This document shows positions 6,948-14,450 of a stretch of 64,000 nucleotides of DNA, piece by piece (position 1 is the first letter of the stretch; each line of letters starts with the position of its first letter). The notes below the pieces were generated by a model, which ran no database searches, had not been told where the DNA came from, and was given only the letters and a program-made list of their open reading frames with translations. The stretch comes from Kribbella aluminosa (GTDB taxonomy: Bacteria > Actinomycetota > Actinomycetes > Propionibacteriales > Kribbellaceae). The translations under genes were made by a program, and so were the position numbers. The DNA lies in the NCBI RefSeq assembly GCF_017876295.1, contig NZ_JAGINT010000002.1, positions 124,001-188,000 of the forward strand, in the 5' to 3' direction.

Positions 6948-8375
6948 TTAGAGGATGTCACCCGGGGTGTAGGCGGCTGCCTCCGGGTGGCGCTTGGCGA
7001 GCTCGTCGATCTGGGCGACCACCGCGCCGACCTGGGCGACGGCCGCGCCGGTGAAGGACAGCGGCTCGCCGACGATGCCCACGATCTGCTCCTCCGTGAG
7101 GCCGAGGCGGCCGTCGGTGCCGAGGCGGTGGAAGAGGTCGTTCGCGGCGAGGCCCTTGCGGAGGTCGAGCGCGGTGGCGACCGCGTGCTCCTTGATCACC
7201 TCGTGCGCGGTCTCCCGGCCGACACCGTTCTTCACCGCGGCCATCAGCACCTTGGTGGTGGTCAGGAACGGCAGGTACCGCTCCAGCTCGCGCGCGACGA
7301 CCGCCGGGTACACCCCGAACTCGTCGAGCACGGTCAGGAACGTCTCGAACAGCCCGTCCAGCGCGAAGAACGCGTCCGGCAGCGCGACCCGCCGTACGAC
7401 GGAACAGAAGACGTCGCCCTCGTTCCACTGGTTGCCGGCCAGCTCGCCCGTCATCGAGGCGTACCCGCGGAGGATGACCGTCAGGCCGTTGACCCGCTCA
7501 CAGGACCGGGTGTTCATCTTGTGCGGCATCGCCGAGGACCCGACCTGGCCCTCCTTGAACCCTTCGGTGACCAGCTCGTGCCCGGCCATCAGCCGGATCG
7601 TGGTCGCCAGGCTCGACGGCCCCGCGGCCAGCTGCACCAGCGCGGACACGACCTCGTAGTCGAGGGACCGCGGGTACACCTGTCCGACGCTGGTCAGCGT
7701 GTGGCTGAACCCGAGGTGCTGGGCGATCGTGGTCTCCAGCGTGGCGAGCTTCTCCGCGTCCCCGCCGAACAGGTCCAGCATGTCCTGCGACGTACCCACC
7801 GGGCCCTTGACGCCACGCAGCGGGTACCGCTCGATCAGCTCCTCGATCCGCGCGATCGCGACCAGCAGCTCGTCCGCGGCGGACGCGAACCGCTTGCCCA
7901 GCGTGGTCGCCTGCGCGGCCACGTTGTGCGATCGCCCGGTCAGCACCAGCGACGCATGGTCCGCGGCCAGCTGACCGAGCCGTACGACGGTGGCCACCGC
8001 GCGGTCCCGCACCAGCTCGAGGCCGGCGCGGATCTGCAGCTGCTCCACGTTCTCGGTCAGGTCACGGCTCGTCATCCCCTTGTGGATGTGCTCGTGCCCG
8101 GCGAGCGCGCTGAACTCCTCGATCCGCGCCTTCACGTCGTGCCGCGTGACCCGCTCACGCTCGGCGATCGAGGCCAGGTCGACCTGGTCGATCACCCGCT
8201 CGTAGTCCTCGACCACGCCGTCCGGAACCGGCACGCCGAGCGCGCTCTGGGCCTTCAGTACGGCGACCCAGAGCTTCCGCTCGAGCACGATCTTGTGCTC
8301 CGGCGACCACAGCTCCGCCATCGAGACACTGGCGTAGCGCGCGGCGAGAACGTTGGGGATCCGGGGTTTGGTCAC
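6948..8375 (-). CDS. purB: Adenylosuccinate lyase
   Basis: Adenylosuccinate lyase, which removes fumarate from SAICAR and from adenylosuccinate in purine synthesis. The 475-aa protein has the fumarase/aspartase superfamily signature GSSAMPHKMN with its catalytic serine loop. It also has the TSRDLTENVEQ substrate segment and the TGRSHNVAAQATT region carrying the catalytic His. The GTG at 8375 (reading MTKPRIPNVLA) was chosen over ATG 8384 because family members start there. The gene lies near purD in this window, though a sigma factor pair intervenes. Confidence 0.96.
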   Translation of the reverse strand: MTKPRIPNVLAARYASVSMAELWSPEHKIVLERKLWVAVLKAQSALGVPVPDGVVEDYERVIDQVDLASIAERERVTRHDVKARIEEFSALAGHEHIHKGMTSRDLTENVEQLQIRAGLELVRDRAVATVVRLGQLAADHASLVLTGRSHNVAAQATTLGKRFASAADELLVAIARIEELIERYPLRGVKGPVGTSQDMLDLFGGDAEKLATLETTIAQHLGFSHTLTSVGQVYPRSLDYEVVSALVQLAAGPSSLATTIRLMAGHELVTEGFKEGQVGSSAMPHKMNTRSCERVNGLTVILRGYASMTGELAGNQWNEGDVFCSVVRRVALPDAFFALDGLFETFLTVLDEFGVYPAVVARELERYLPFLTTTKVLMAAVKNGVGRETAHEVIKEHAVATALDLRKGLAANDLFHRLGTDGRLGLTEEQIVGIVGEPLSFTGAAVAQVGAVVAQIDELAKRHPEAAAYTPGDIL

Positions 8376-8399
8376 GAACCCCATTCTCCCAGACGGCGA

Positions 8400-9008
8400 C
8401 TACTTGACGGTCACCAGACTGCAGAGCCGGGCACCCGACAGCGTGCAGACCTGGTACGAGCCGGCCGGCAGGTCCTTCGGCAGGGCCAGCGTGAACGGGC
8501 CGGTGCCGGAGTACGACGGCATCGCGACGCCCATCTCACCGGTCATCGGGATCGCGTACGGCGCGGCCGAACCGACCTTGGCCACCAGCGTGTACAGCGA
8601 CTTGTCCGGCTGCGAGACCGAGGACAGCGAGAACGCGGCGCCGCGGGCCACCTTGTCGGGAAGCCCCGCCACGAACTGGGCGCCGGCCGCCACCGTCGTC
8701 GTGCGCATCGCCAGCGGGCCGACGATCTTCGGCAGCTGCTGCGCGGTCGGGTGCGACTCGACCTTCGGCGGCACGACCGCGTTGGTCGGAACCGGGCTAC
8801 CGGCCACCGGTGCGTTGTTAGAAGCCGGGCGGAGCGTAGGGATGATGGCAACTGCCGCGACCACCGCGGCTGCTCCGATCACAGTCAGGCCGGCGGTCCG
8901 GCGGCGCTTGCGGGTCCGGGCCGAGACCAGGACCGACTCGAAGTCCCCGGTGGACTCGGCGGCGCGGCGGTCGGCCAGCGCCTGCAGGTCTTCCTGCAGC
9001 TCAGGCAT
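8400..9008 (-). CDS. Single-pass membrane protein partnered with SigE-type sigma factor (putative anti-sigma)
   Basis: A 202-aa protein with a charged N-terminus of about 40 residues ending in a basic cluster (ARTRKRRRTAG). One membrane helix follows (about 42-60), then an outer domain of about 140 residues with no family I can name. The N-terminal part has no zinc anti-sigma HxxxCxxC motif. ATG 9008 was chosen because GAGGAG lies 8 bases upstream; the GTG at 9017 sits inside that ribosome site. It overlaps the sigma gene by 8 bp, so the two are coupled. An anti-sigma or signal-sensing role is inferred from context only. Confidence 0.7.
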   Translation of the reverse strand: MPELQEDLQALADRRAAESTGDFESVLVSARTRKRRRTAGLTVIGAAAVVAAVAIIPTLRPASNNAPVAGSPVPTNAVVPPKVESHPTAQQLPKIVGPLAMRTTTVAAGAQFVAGLPDKVARGAAFSLSSVSQPDKSLYTLVAKVGSAAPYAIPMTGEMGVAMPSYSGTGPFTLALPKDLPAGSYQVCTLSGARLCSLVTVK

Positions 9009-9489
9009 GGTCGTCACTCCTCAACAGCAAAGATTCGGACAGGGCGTCCCGGGCGCGGGAGAGGCGCGACTTGACCGTGCCTTCCGCGATCCCGAGCATG
9101 TCCGCCACCTGAGCCACGCTCAGGTCGCAGACGTAATGGAGGACGACGACCTGACGGGTCGGCATCGGCAGGCCGGCGAGAGCCTGCTCGAGGTCGCCCG
9201 AATATCCGTCGGCATGGTCCGGGACGTGCTCCGCGGGCAGCCGGTGGAACAGCTGACTGACCCGGTTGCCGTCCCGGTGCTTGTTCGCCGCCAGCCGCAT
9301 CGCGACCAGCCGCACCCAGGCCTCCGGAGAGTCGTACCGCGACACCTTCTCCCAGCGGGGCACCAACCGGACGAACGCCTCTTGCACGACGTCCTCGGCC
9401 TCGGCGCGCGACCCGGTCAGCAGCGAGACGACACCCACCAGCCGCGGCTGGTGGGCGCTGTAGAACTCCCGCAGCCCCTCGGTCTCCAT
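9001..9489 (-). CDS. SigE-family (ECF-type) RNA polymerase sigma factor
   Basis: A 162-aa group 4 sigma factor. Region 2 (about residues 5-70) shows the core-binding pattern SRAEAEDVVQEAFVRL and the -10 recognition helix SPEAWVRLVAMRLA. Region 4 (about 100-155) shows the HTH pattern LSVAQVADMLGIAEGTVKSR followed by LSRARDAL. Length and spacing match the actinobacterial SigE/SigM subfamily. The start may be ATG 9489 or GTG 9495. It overlaps the downstream membrane protein gene, a typical sigma/regulator arrangement. The promoter it reads cannot be seen. Confidence 0.9.
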   Translation of the reverse strand: METEGLREFYSAHQPRLVGVVSLLTGSRAEAEDVVQEAFVRLVPRWEKVSRYDSPEAWVRLVAMRLAANKHRDGNRVSQLFHRLPAEHVPDHADGYSGDLEQALAGLPMPTRQVVVLHYVCDLSVAQVADMLGIAEGTVKSRLSRARDALSESLLLRSDDHA

Positions 9490-9544
9490 ACCCACCTACA
9501 CCCCCGACCCACCGATCCGGTTCCATCGAATCTGAAATCCCTTG

Positions 9545-9586
9545 CGTCCGAAGAACTGTGGTCTCGAGCCCTCGGTTCTTCGGACG
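9545..9586 (-). terminator. 12-bp inverted repeat between purD and sigma gene
   Basis: Perfect arms CGTCCGAAGAAC (9545-9556) and GTTCTTCGGACG (9575-9586) enclose an 18-base loop. It lies 20 bp behind purD and 56 bp ahead of the sigma gene on the same strand. It is probably the purD terminator, but as it occupies the sigma gene's promoter region an operator is also possible. Confidence 0.65.
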
Positions 9587-9606
9587 TACCGTCGGATCCG
9601 CGCGGT

Positions 9607-10884
9607 TCAGACGGTGATCTCGCCGCGTTCGGCCTTGAGGGCGATGTCGGTGCGATGCTGGGAGCCCTTGATCCGGATCTGACCGACCGCGGCGTACGCG
9701 CGCTGCCGGGCCTCGGCGAGGTCCTTGCCGACCGCGCTCACCGCGAGCACCCGGCCGCCGGACGTGACCAGTTCGTCGTCCTGCATTGCTGTACCGGCGT
9801 GGAAGACCCGGACGTCGTCGTTCTCGGCCTGGTCGATCCCCGCGATCGGGTCGCCCTTGCGCGGGCTGGCCGGGTACTTCTTCGCGGCCACCACGACGGC
9901 CACCGACGACGCGTTCCGCCAGCTCAGGTCACCCTGGTCGGCGAGCTTGTCGGTCGCGGCGGCGTACAGCAGGCCGCCGAGCGGGGTCTTCAGCATCGGC
10001 AGCAGCGCCTGCGTCTCCGGGTCCCCGAAGCGGCAGTTGAACTCGATCACCCGGACACCGCGCGACGTCAGCGCGAGACCGGCGTACAGCAGGCCGCTGA
10101 ACGGCGTACCGCGGTGCCGGAGCTCGTCGATCGTCGGCTGCAGCACCTTCTCGGTGATCTCGGCGACCAGGTCGTCCGGTGCCCACGGCAACGGTGTGTA
10201 TGCGCCCATGCCGCCGGTGTTCGGGCCTTCGTCGTTGTCGCCGAGCCGCTTGAAGTCCTGCGCCGGCTGCATCGGCAGCACGGTCGTACCGTCGGTGATC
10301 GCGAACAGCGACACCTCCGGACCGTCGAGGTACTCCTCGATCAGCACCTGGTCGCAATCCGCCGCATGCTGGAGTGCTTCCTCGCGGTCCGACGTCACGA
10401 CGACACCCTTGCCCGCGGCGAGCCCGTCGTCCTTCACGACGTACGGCGGCCCGAAGGCGTCGATCGCGGTCGCGGCCTCCTCGGGCGTGGTGCACACGTA
10501 CGCTCGCCCGGTCGGCACGCTCGCGCACGCCATCACGTCCTTCGCGAACGCCTTCGACCCCTCGATCTGCGCGGCCTCCCGGGACGGCCCGAACACCGCG
10601 ATCCCCGCATCCCGCAACGGATCCGCAAGCCCCGCCACCAGCGGCGCCTCAGGCCCCACGACGACCAGGTCGGCCTCCAGCTCACGAGCCAGCGCGACCA
10701 CCGCGTCGTGGTCCTCGACGTCCACGGCCCGGCACCCGACCGTCTGCCCGTCGTACACCGGCCGCAGCGCAGCAATCCCCGGATTCCCCGGAGCGGCCAC
10801 TACCTGCGCAACCTCCGCATCCTGAGCCAACGCCCAGGCCAGAGCATGCTCACGCCCACCAGACCCGACAACCAAAACCTTCAC
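9607..10884 (-). CDS. purD: Phosphoribosylamine-glycine ligase
   Basis: GAR synthetase, the second step of purine synthesis (phosphoribosylamine + glycine + ATP). It is 425 aa, normal for the family. The N-terminus KVLVVGSGGREHALAWAL is the PurD signature. The ATP-grasp core follows, with GPEAPLVAGLAD, VVKDDGLAAGKGV, and the metal-binding RFGDPETQ motif preceded by EFNCRFGD. It starts at ATG 10884. Upstream bases 10885-11050 carry an imperfect inverted repeat that could be regulatory. Confidence 0.97.
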   Translation of the reverse strand: MKVLVVGSGGREHALAWALAQDAEVAQVVAAPGNPGIAALRPVYDGQTVGCRAVDVEDHDAVVALARELEADLVVVGPEAPLVAGLADPLRDAGIAVFGPSREAAQIEGSKAFAKDVMACASVPTGRAYVCTTPEEAATAIDAFGPPYVVKDDGLAAGKGVVVTSDREEALQHAADCDQVLIEEYLDGPEVSLFAITDGTTVLPMQPAQDFKRLGDNDEGPNTGGMGAYTPLPWAPDDLVAEITEKVLQPTIDELRHRGTPFSGLLYAGLALTSRGVRVIEFNCRFGDPETQALLPMLKTPLGGLLYAAATDKLADQGDLSWRNASSVAVVVAAKKYPASPRKGDPIAGIDQAENDDVRVFHAGTAMQDDELVTSGGRVLAVSAVGKDLAEARQRAYAAVGQIRIKGSQHRTDIALKAERGEITV

Positions 10885-10910
10885 GGGCGCTCAGCCTAGC
10901 GTGTCCGTCG

Positions 10911-10943
10911 GGACTGCTCAGTCAGAGGACGGCTGATCAGTCC
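10911..10943. promoter_or_regulatory. Imperfect inverted repeat upstream of purD
   Basis: GGACTGCTCAG (10911-10921) and CTGATCAGTCC (10933-10943) pair with one mismatch over 11 bp, 27 bp ahead of the purD start. It may be an operator or part of a terminator for the preceding gene. Function uncertain. Confidence 0.4.
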
Positions 10944-10969
10944 CCCGACGAGTTGCTCGCTGGCGCTCG

Positions 10970-10987
10970 CGCGTGAAGGCTCACGCG
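10970..10987 (-). terminator. Short hairpin behind the SEC-C gene
   Basis: CGCGTGA and TCACGCG (7 bp, perfect) enclose a four-base loop AGGC, 63 bp behind the SEC-C gene stop. No U-tract. Plausible terminator. Confidence 0.45.
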
Positions 10988-11050
10988 GGCGCTCGCCCAA
11001 TGGCCTGAAGCCCTTCTGCACAGAATCGGCAACGCGCCAGACACGGCGTA

Positions 11051-12046
11051 TCACTGGGAGCGTGGGAGGCAGCACTTCTTGTACTTGCTCGCCGATCCGC
11101 ACCAGCAAGGGTCGTTCCGCCGGGGTGGCCAGCTGACCTCAGTGATGCCCGACCCCACAAGGTTGTCGCCGTAAGCCTGGACTGCGTCGCTGCCAATGTG
11201 CTCGCTCCCGTCCACCGTGGCGAACTCCGCAAGTCCGTCGGCCGAGCCGGGAACCACAGCCAAACGAACTGCCCCGTACTCTGCGCGCAGCCGGAGTTCC
11301 CGCTCCGTGGCTGCTCGATGCTCGTCCCAGGTCGCGCCCTGGTCGACAGCCAGTTCTGGCCAGCGACGGAGAGCTTCTTCGTACTCATGCCGTGGCAGGA
11401 ACAGCAACGCAGGGCCGTGGTCGAGCGAGTCCTCCAGATTCTCCAGCAGCTCGTCCGCAAGCTCGTCGTGGTCATCGTGCGGAAGCCCCAGCTCGTGCCG
11501 CACGCCATGCCGGGCCTGAAGGAGTTCGAAGGCCACCATCGCGACGTCGTCGTAGGTCGGGTCCGAGGGACTGGACTCGAGTTCGCCGTGACGCCGGAGA
11601 ACCTCGTCCAGGGCCTCGGTCAGCCATTCCTCAGCGATTTCCGCCAACCCATTGGATACCAGCACGTCGCCCACGAGCATCGCGGCATCGGAATCCTCGG
11701 CCAATCGTTCACGCAGAGCCGTGAGCTGCGTCATCGCATCCTCACCACGCCCGGCCAGGAACAGCGCGTCAGCACGAACTGCCGCCGGGTAGCACACGAA
11801 CGTGCCTTCGGACCGCTCGTAGGCCTCGATTGCACGCTCCGCAAGCGCGATCGAGGTCTCCGCGTCGCCGGTGCCACTGGTGATCTCAGCCGCGACGGTC
11901 AGGGCATAGCCGATGTCGGCCTCGTCAGCCACCCTGCCGTGCTCCACGGCATCGACCAAGGAAGCCGCCAACGTGCCCGGCGTCTCGCTGTCGATCGCCT
12001 CCTCCGCGATGCGATCGATGTCTTCCGTCGACAGCAGTGCACTCAT
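11051..12046 (-). CDS. Helical-repeat protein with C-terminal SEC-C zinc motif
   Basis: A 331-aa acidic protein. Residues about 1-200 are alpha-helical and TPR-like (ALAERAIEAYERSEG, DALFLAGRGEDAMTQL). A middle region rich in Asp/Glu follows, and the extreme C-terminus is an SEC-C motif (RNDPCWCGSASKYKKCC) that binds zinc in SecA, where it mediates SecB or ribosome contacts. The start was set at ATG 12046; a TTG at 12058 is the alternative. It follows a secreted-protein gene by 12 bp and may be cotranscribed. A protein-binding or adaptor role is likely; exact function unknown. Confidence 0.75.
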   Translation of the reverse strand: MSALLSTEDIDRIAEEAIDSETPGTLAASLVDAVEHGRVADEADIGYALTVAAEITSGTGDAETSIALAERAIEAYERSEGTFVCYPAAVRADALFLAGRGEDAMTQLTALRERLAEDSDAAMLVGDVLVSNGLAEIAEEWLTEALDEVLRRHGELESSPSDPTYDDVAMVAFELLQARHGVRHELGLPHDDHDELADELLENLEDSLDHGPALLFLPRHEYEEALRRWPELAVDQGATWDEHRAATERELRLRAEYGAVRLAVVPGSADGLAEFATVDGSEHIGSDAVQAYGDNLVGSGITEVSWPPRRNDPCWCGSASKYKKCCLPRSQ

Positions 12047-12058
12047 ACGCACACTCAA

Positions 12059-12757
12059 TCAGTAGTGCCAGTAGTAGCGAGCATCGGCGTTCCAGGTCAG
12101 GGGGACTGTGGTGCGGTTGGTGAACGACATGCCCAGGCCTCGGGCCAGTTCGAGGGTGCGGGTCAGTTGGAGGGAATACGGGTGTTGGTTGTCGTCCCAC
12201 CATTGTTCGTACTGGGTGATGCAGGTTTGGTTCGAGAAGTACGGGTTGGAGCAAGGGTGGGGTGGGAGCCACTTCTGGAGGTGGCGGAAGTGGACTGTGG
12301 TGGAGTTGTTGGGGGGCTTGATGGTGCCGGTCGCGTCCAGGCAGTAGCCGGTTGTGGGGATGGTCCATTTCACGTAGTGCTGGCGGCCGTCGGCGGGTGG
12401 GATGGGCTGCATGCTGGTGCAGTTGGCGTCGCCTTGGGTTTCGGTGGTGACGCGTTGGATTTGGGTGAGCGGGCGGCCGGCGCCGTCGTTGTAGCCGTCG
12501 AGGAGGACCCAGTCGCCGTCGTGGATGAAGTGTTCGGCGGACTTCGGGGGCCAGGCTTTCGGGTCACCCCAGGAGATGTCGGACTCGGTGGCGGACAGTG
12601 GGGTCCAGGCCCATTGGCCGGCCGCGGTGCCGCCGGCGAAGTACTGGCCGGCGGACTTCTCGAACATCAGCGAGTACTGCTCGTACGTGTCGGCGGCCGG
12701 AGCTGGTGCCCCGGCGGCCGACACCAGGCCGATCACTAAAGCAAGCACTCTGATCAC
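12059..12757 (-). CDS. Secreted protein of unknown function
   Basis: A 232-aa protein starting at GTG 12757 with a short signal peptide (IRVLALVIGLVSAAGAPAPAA, likely cleaved after AxA near residue 21). The mature part is aromatic-rich (WAWTPLSATESD, YEQWWDDNQHPYS, DARYYWHY at the end) and has four to five cysteines that could form disulfides (CTSMQ, YCLDA, HPCSNPYF, TCITQY). No family was recognised. The coding strand is unusually C/A-rich, and codon use differs from the flanking genes. It sits 11 bp behind a hydrolase gene and 12 bp ahead of the SEC-C gene. Confidence 0.65.
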   Translation of the reverse strand: MIRVLALVIGLVSAAGAPAPAADTYEQYSLMFEKSAGQYFAGGTAAGQWAWTPLSATESDISWGDPKAWPPKSAEHFIHDGDWVLLDGYNDGAGRPLTQIQRVTTETQGDANCTSMQPIPPADGRQHYVKWTIPTTGYCLDATGTIKPPNNSTTVHFRHLQKWLPPHPCSNPYFSNQTCITQYEQWWDDNQHPYSLQLTRTLELARGLGMSFTNRTTVPLTWNADARYYWHY

Positions 12758-12768
12758 AGAGAGCTAGC

Positions 12769-13629
12769 TTACCCAAGCACCTCGCGCAGCTTGGCGGCGA
12801 ACTCGACCGGCTTGCCGGGCTGGCCGTATTCGTTGCCGAGGAAACCGCCGTGGCCGCTCGGGAACACCTCCGGGGTCAGGCCGAGACGTTCCGCCACCGC
12901 CTTGCCGCCGCGCGCGGCCAGCTGGTTCGCGGACTCCTCGCCGATCCCGATGACAATCCGGTCCTTCGCCTTCGCCAATGCGTCGAAGTCCGGCTGGTAC
13001 GACGTGCAGCCGCGGAGGTTCTGCCCGAGCAGCGCGTCGTCGCGCTTCCCGTCGTCCTCGGTCGGCAGGCCGAACATCGCCGGGTCCGGCGCGGGCTGCT
13101 GGGTGTAGTCGGCCGGGATCTCTCCGTCGTACGACACCAGAGTGATGAACTTCGCCATCCCGGGGCCCATGCCGTCGCGCTGGTACGTCTCGTACATGTC
13201 CTCGACCGCGGCGGTCGCGGCCTCGTGGTCCGGGAGGATCCCGGCGAGCGGCGGCTCGTGCGGGACCACCAGCCGGATCAGGTCGGGACGTGCGGCGGTC
13301 AGGGCCAGTGCGTTCACGGCACCGCCGCTGCTGGCGAACAGATCGACCGGGCCGACGTCCAGGTGGTCGATCAGCGCTGCGAGATCGGCGGCATGCTGCT
13401 CGGGTGAGAGCTCGGTCAGCTCGCCGTTGCGGACGCTCCGCTCGACGCCGCGCGGGTCGTACGTGACGACGGTCCGGTCCTCGAAGTGCGAGGCCAGCGT
13501 CGGGAATCCGCTCGCACCCATCGGCGAGCCGATGATCAGCAGCACCGGGCGGTTGGCGAGGTCACCGCGGACGTCGTACGTCAGCGTCGCTCCCGGTACG
13601 TCGAGTGTCTGGGTCACGGGCTCCGGCAT
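12769..13629 (-). CDS. Alpha/beta-fold hydrolase
   Basis: A 286-aa cytoplasmic alpha/beta hydrolase of unknown substrate. The oxyanion strand is LLIIGSPMG. The nucleophile elbow is FASSGGAVNAL, with the second Ser as nucleophile and Ala in place of the usual first Gly. The catalytic His is in the SGHGGFLG segment near the C-terminus. ATG 13629 (MPEPVTQ) was chosen because AGGAG lies seven bases upstream; the ATG at 13635 is too close to it. It probably heads a three-gene transcript with the secreted and SEC-C proteins. Confidence 0.82.
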   Translation of the reverse strand: MPEPVTQTLDVPGATLTYDVRGDLANRPVLLIIGSPMGASGFPTLASHFEDRTVVTYDPRGVERSVRNGELTELSPEQHAADLAALIDHLDVGPVDLFASSGGAVNALALTAARPDLIRLVVPHEPPLAGILPDHEAATAAVEDMYETYQRDGMGPGMAKFITLVSYDGEIPADYTQQPAPDPAMFGLPTEDDGKRDDALLGQNLRGCTSYQPDFDALAKAKDRIVIGIGEESANQLAARGGKAVAERLGLTPEVFPSGHGGFLGNEYGQPGKPVEFAAKLREVLG

Positions 13630-13758
13630 CGCCATACTCCTAGCAGCTTCGGCCCACCCCCATTGGTCGACCTCGTGTTCGAGAGCCTAGACCGTCCCGA
13701 TCACCCTCAACAGGAACCCGATCGGAACTTTCCACGCACTTTCTGCTTAGCTAAAGAC

Positions 13759-14130
13759 ATGACTGAGAAGCCAGAGATCGACTTTCCGGACGGGCCGCCG
13801 CCGGCGGATCTGGAGATCACCGACATCACCGAGGGTGCCGGCGCCGAGGCCAAGGCCGGATCCCGGGTGAACGTGCACTACGTGGGCGTCGCGCACTCCA
13901 CCGGCGAGGAGTTCGACGCGTCGTACAACCGCGGCGCCCCGCTGGCGTTCCAGCTCGGCATCGGCCAGGTCATCCAGGGCTGGGACACCGGTGTCCAGGG
14001 CATGAAGGTCGGCGGCCGGCGCAAGCTGGTCATCCCGCCGCACCTGGGTTACGGCGACCGCGGCGCGGGCAGCGCGATCAAGCCCGGCGAGACCCTGATC
14101 TTCGTCGTGGACCTGATCAGCGTCAGCTGA
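13759..14130 (+). CDS. FKBP-type peptidyl-prolyl isomerase
   Basis: A 123-aa single-domain FKBP that catalyses cis-trans isomerisation of Xaa-Pro bonds in the cytoplasm. Family hallmarks are all visible: VNVHYVGV, a deletion-free DASYNRGAPLAFQLG core, the IQGWD pocket residues (VIQGWDTGVQGMKVGG) and the closing LVIPPHLGYGDRGAG. It is slightly acidic at the N-terminus, as in actinobacterial homologues. It starts at ATG 13759 and is followed by a strong intrinsic hairpin. It stands alone. Confidence 0.95.
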   Translation: MTEKPEIDFPDGPPPADLEITDITEGAGAEAKAGSRVNVHYVGVAHSTGEEFDASYNRGAPLAFQLGIGQVIQGWDTGVQGMKVGGRRKLVIPPHLGYGDRGAGSAIKPGETLIFVVDLISVS

Positions 14131-14141
14131 ACCAACGCAGA

Positions 14142-14176
14142 CAGCCGGCGGTGACCACCAAGGTCACCGCCGGCTG
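14142..14176 (+). terminator. Strong 15-bp hairpin terminator after FKBP
   Basis: Perfect arms CAGCCGGCGGTGACC (14142-14156) and GGTCACCGCCGGCTG (14162-14176) with loop ACCAA, starting 11 bp behind the stop. A short ATTC follows rather than a U-tract. Confidence 0.85.
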
Positions 14177-14450
14177 ATTCATGTCCGGTAGATGTCGACC
14201 GCCCGGCTGGTCGCCTACCCGATCAGCGGGACGGTGCTGCCGCTGGACTGGTGGGTGCGCGGCAAGCGCGCGTTTCCGTGGGCTGCGGATCTGCTGACGC
14301 AGGCTGCCATGGCCGCGAGACCCCGTACGCCGCGTACTGCCCGCGTCGACCCCCTCTACTTCCAACGTATAGCGGGCTTGGGGACTTGCCGCAAGCCCCG
14401 GTTCGTCTCGCAGAATTGGGTGTTGGTCGGCTGGCGAGAGGATTGGTCAC
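14177..14450. other. Intergenic region with possible remnant of a membrane-protein gene
   Basis: This gap holds no complete gene. On the + strand, 14192-14300 reads ARLVAYPISGTVLPLDWWVR then GKRAFPWAADLL. The pattern resembles a membrane-protein segment (basic-aromatic loop then helix), and composition degrades after about 14300. At 14381-14400, GGGG(A)CTTG and CAAGCCCC form an 8-bp stem with one bulge, close to the promoter of the next gene. The remnant reading is tentative. Confidence 0.3.

Noticed and set aside
6426..9074. Very long + strand open frame opposite the membrane pair, purB and the sigma partner gene
   Set aside because: It is the antisense shadow of purB and neighbours, Arg/Gly/His-rich and without any domain. 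High GC keeps such frames open.
14370..14420. Hairpin with a GGTTCG sequence considered as a tRNA
   Set aside because: No acceptor stem or anticodon arm could be drawn around it.
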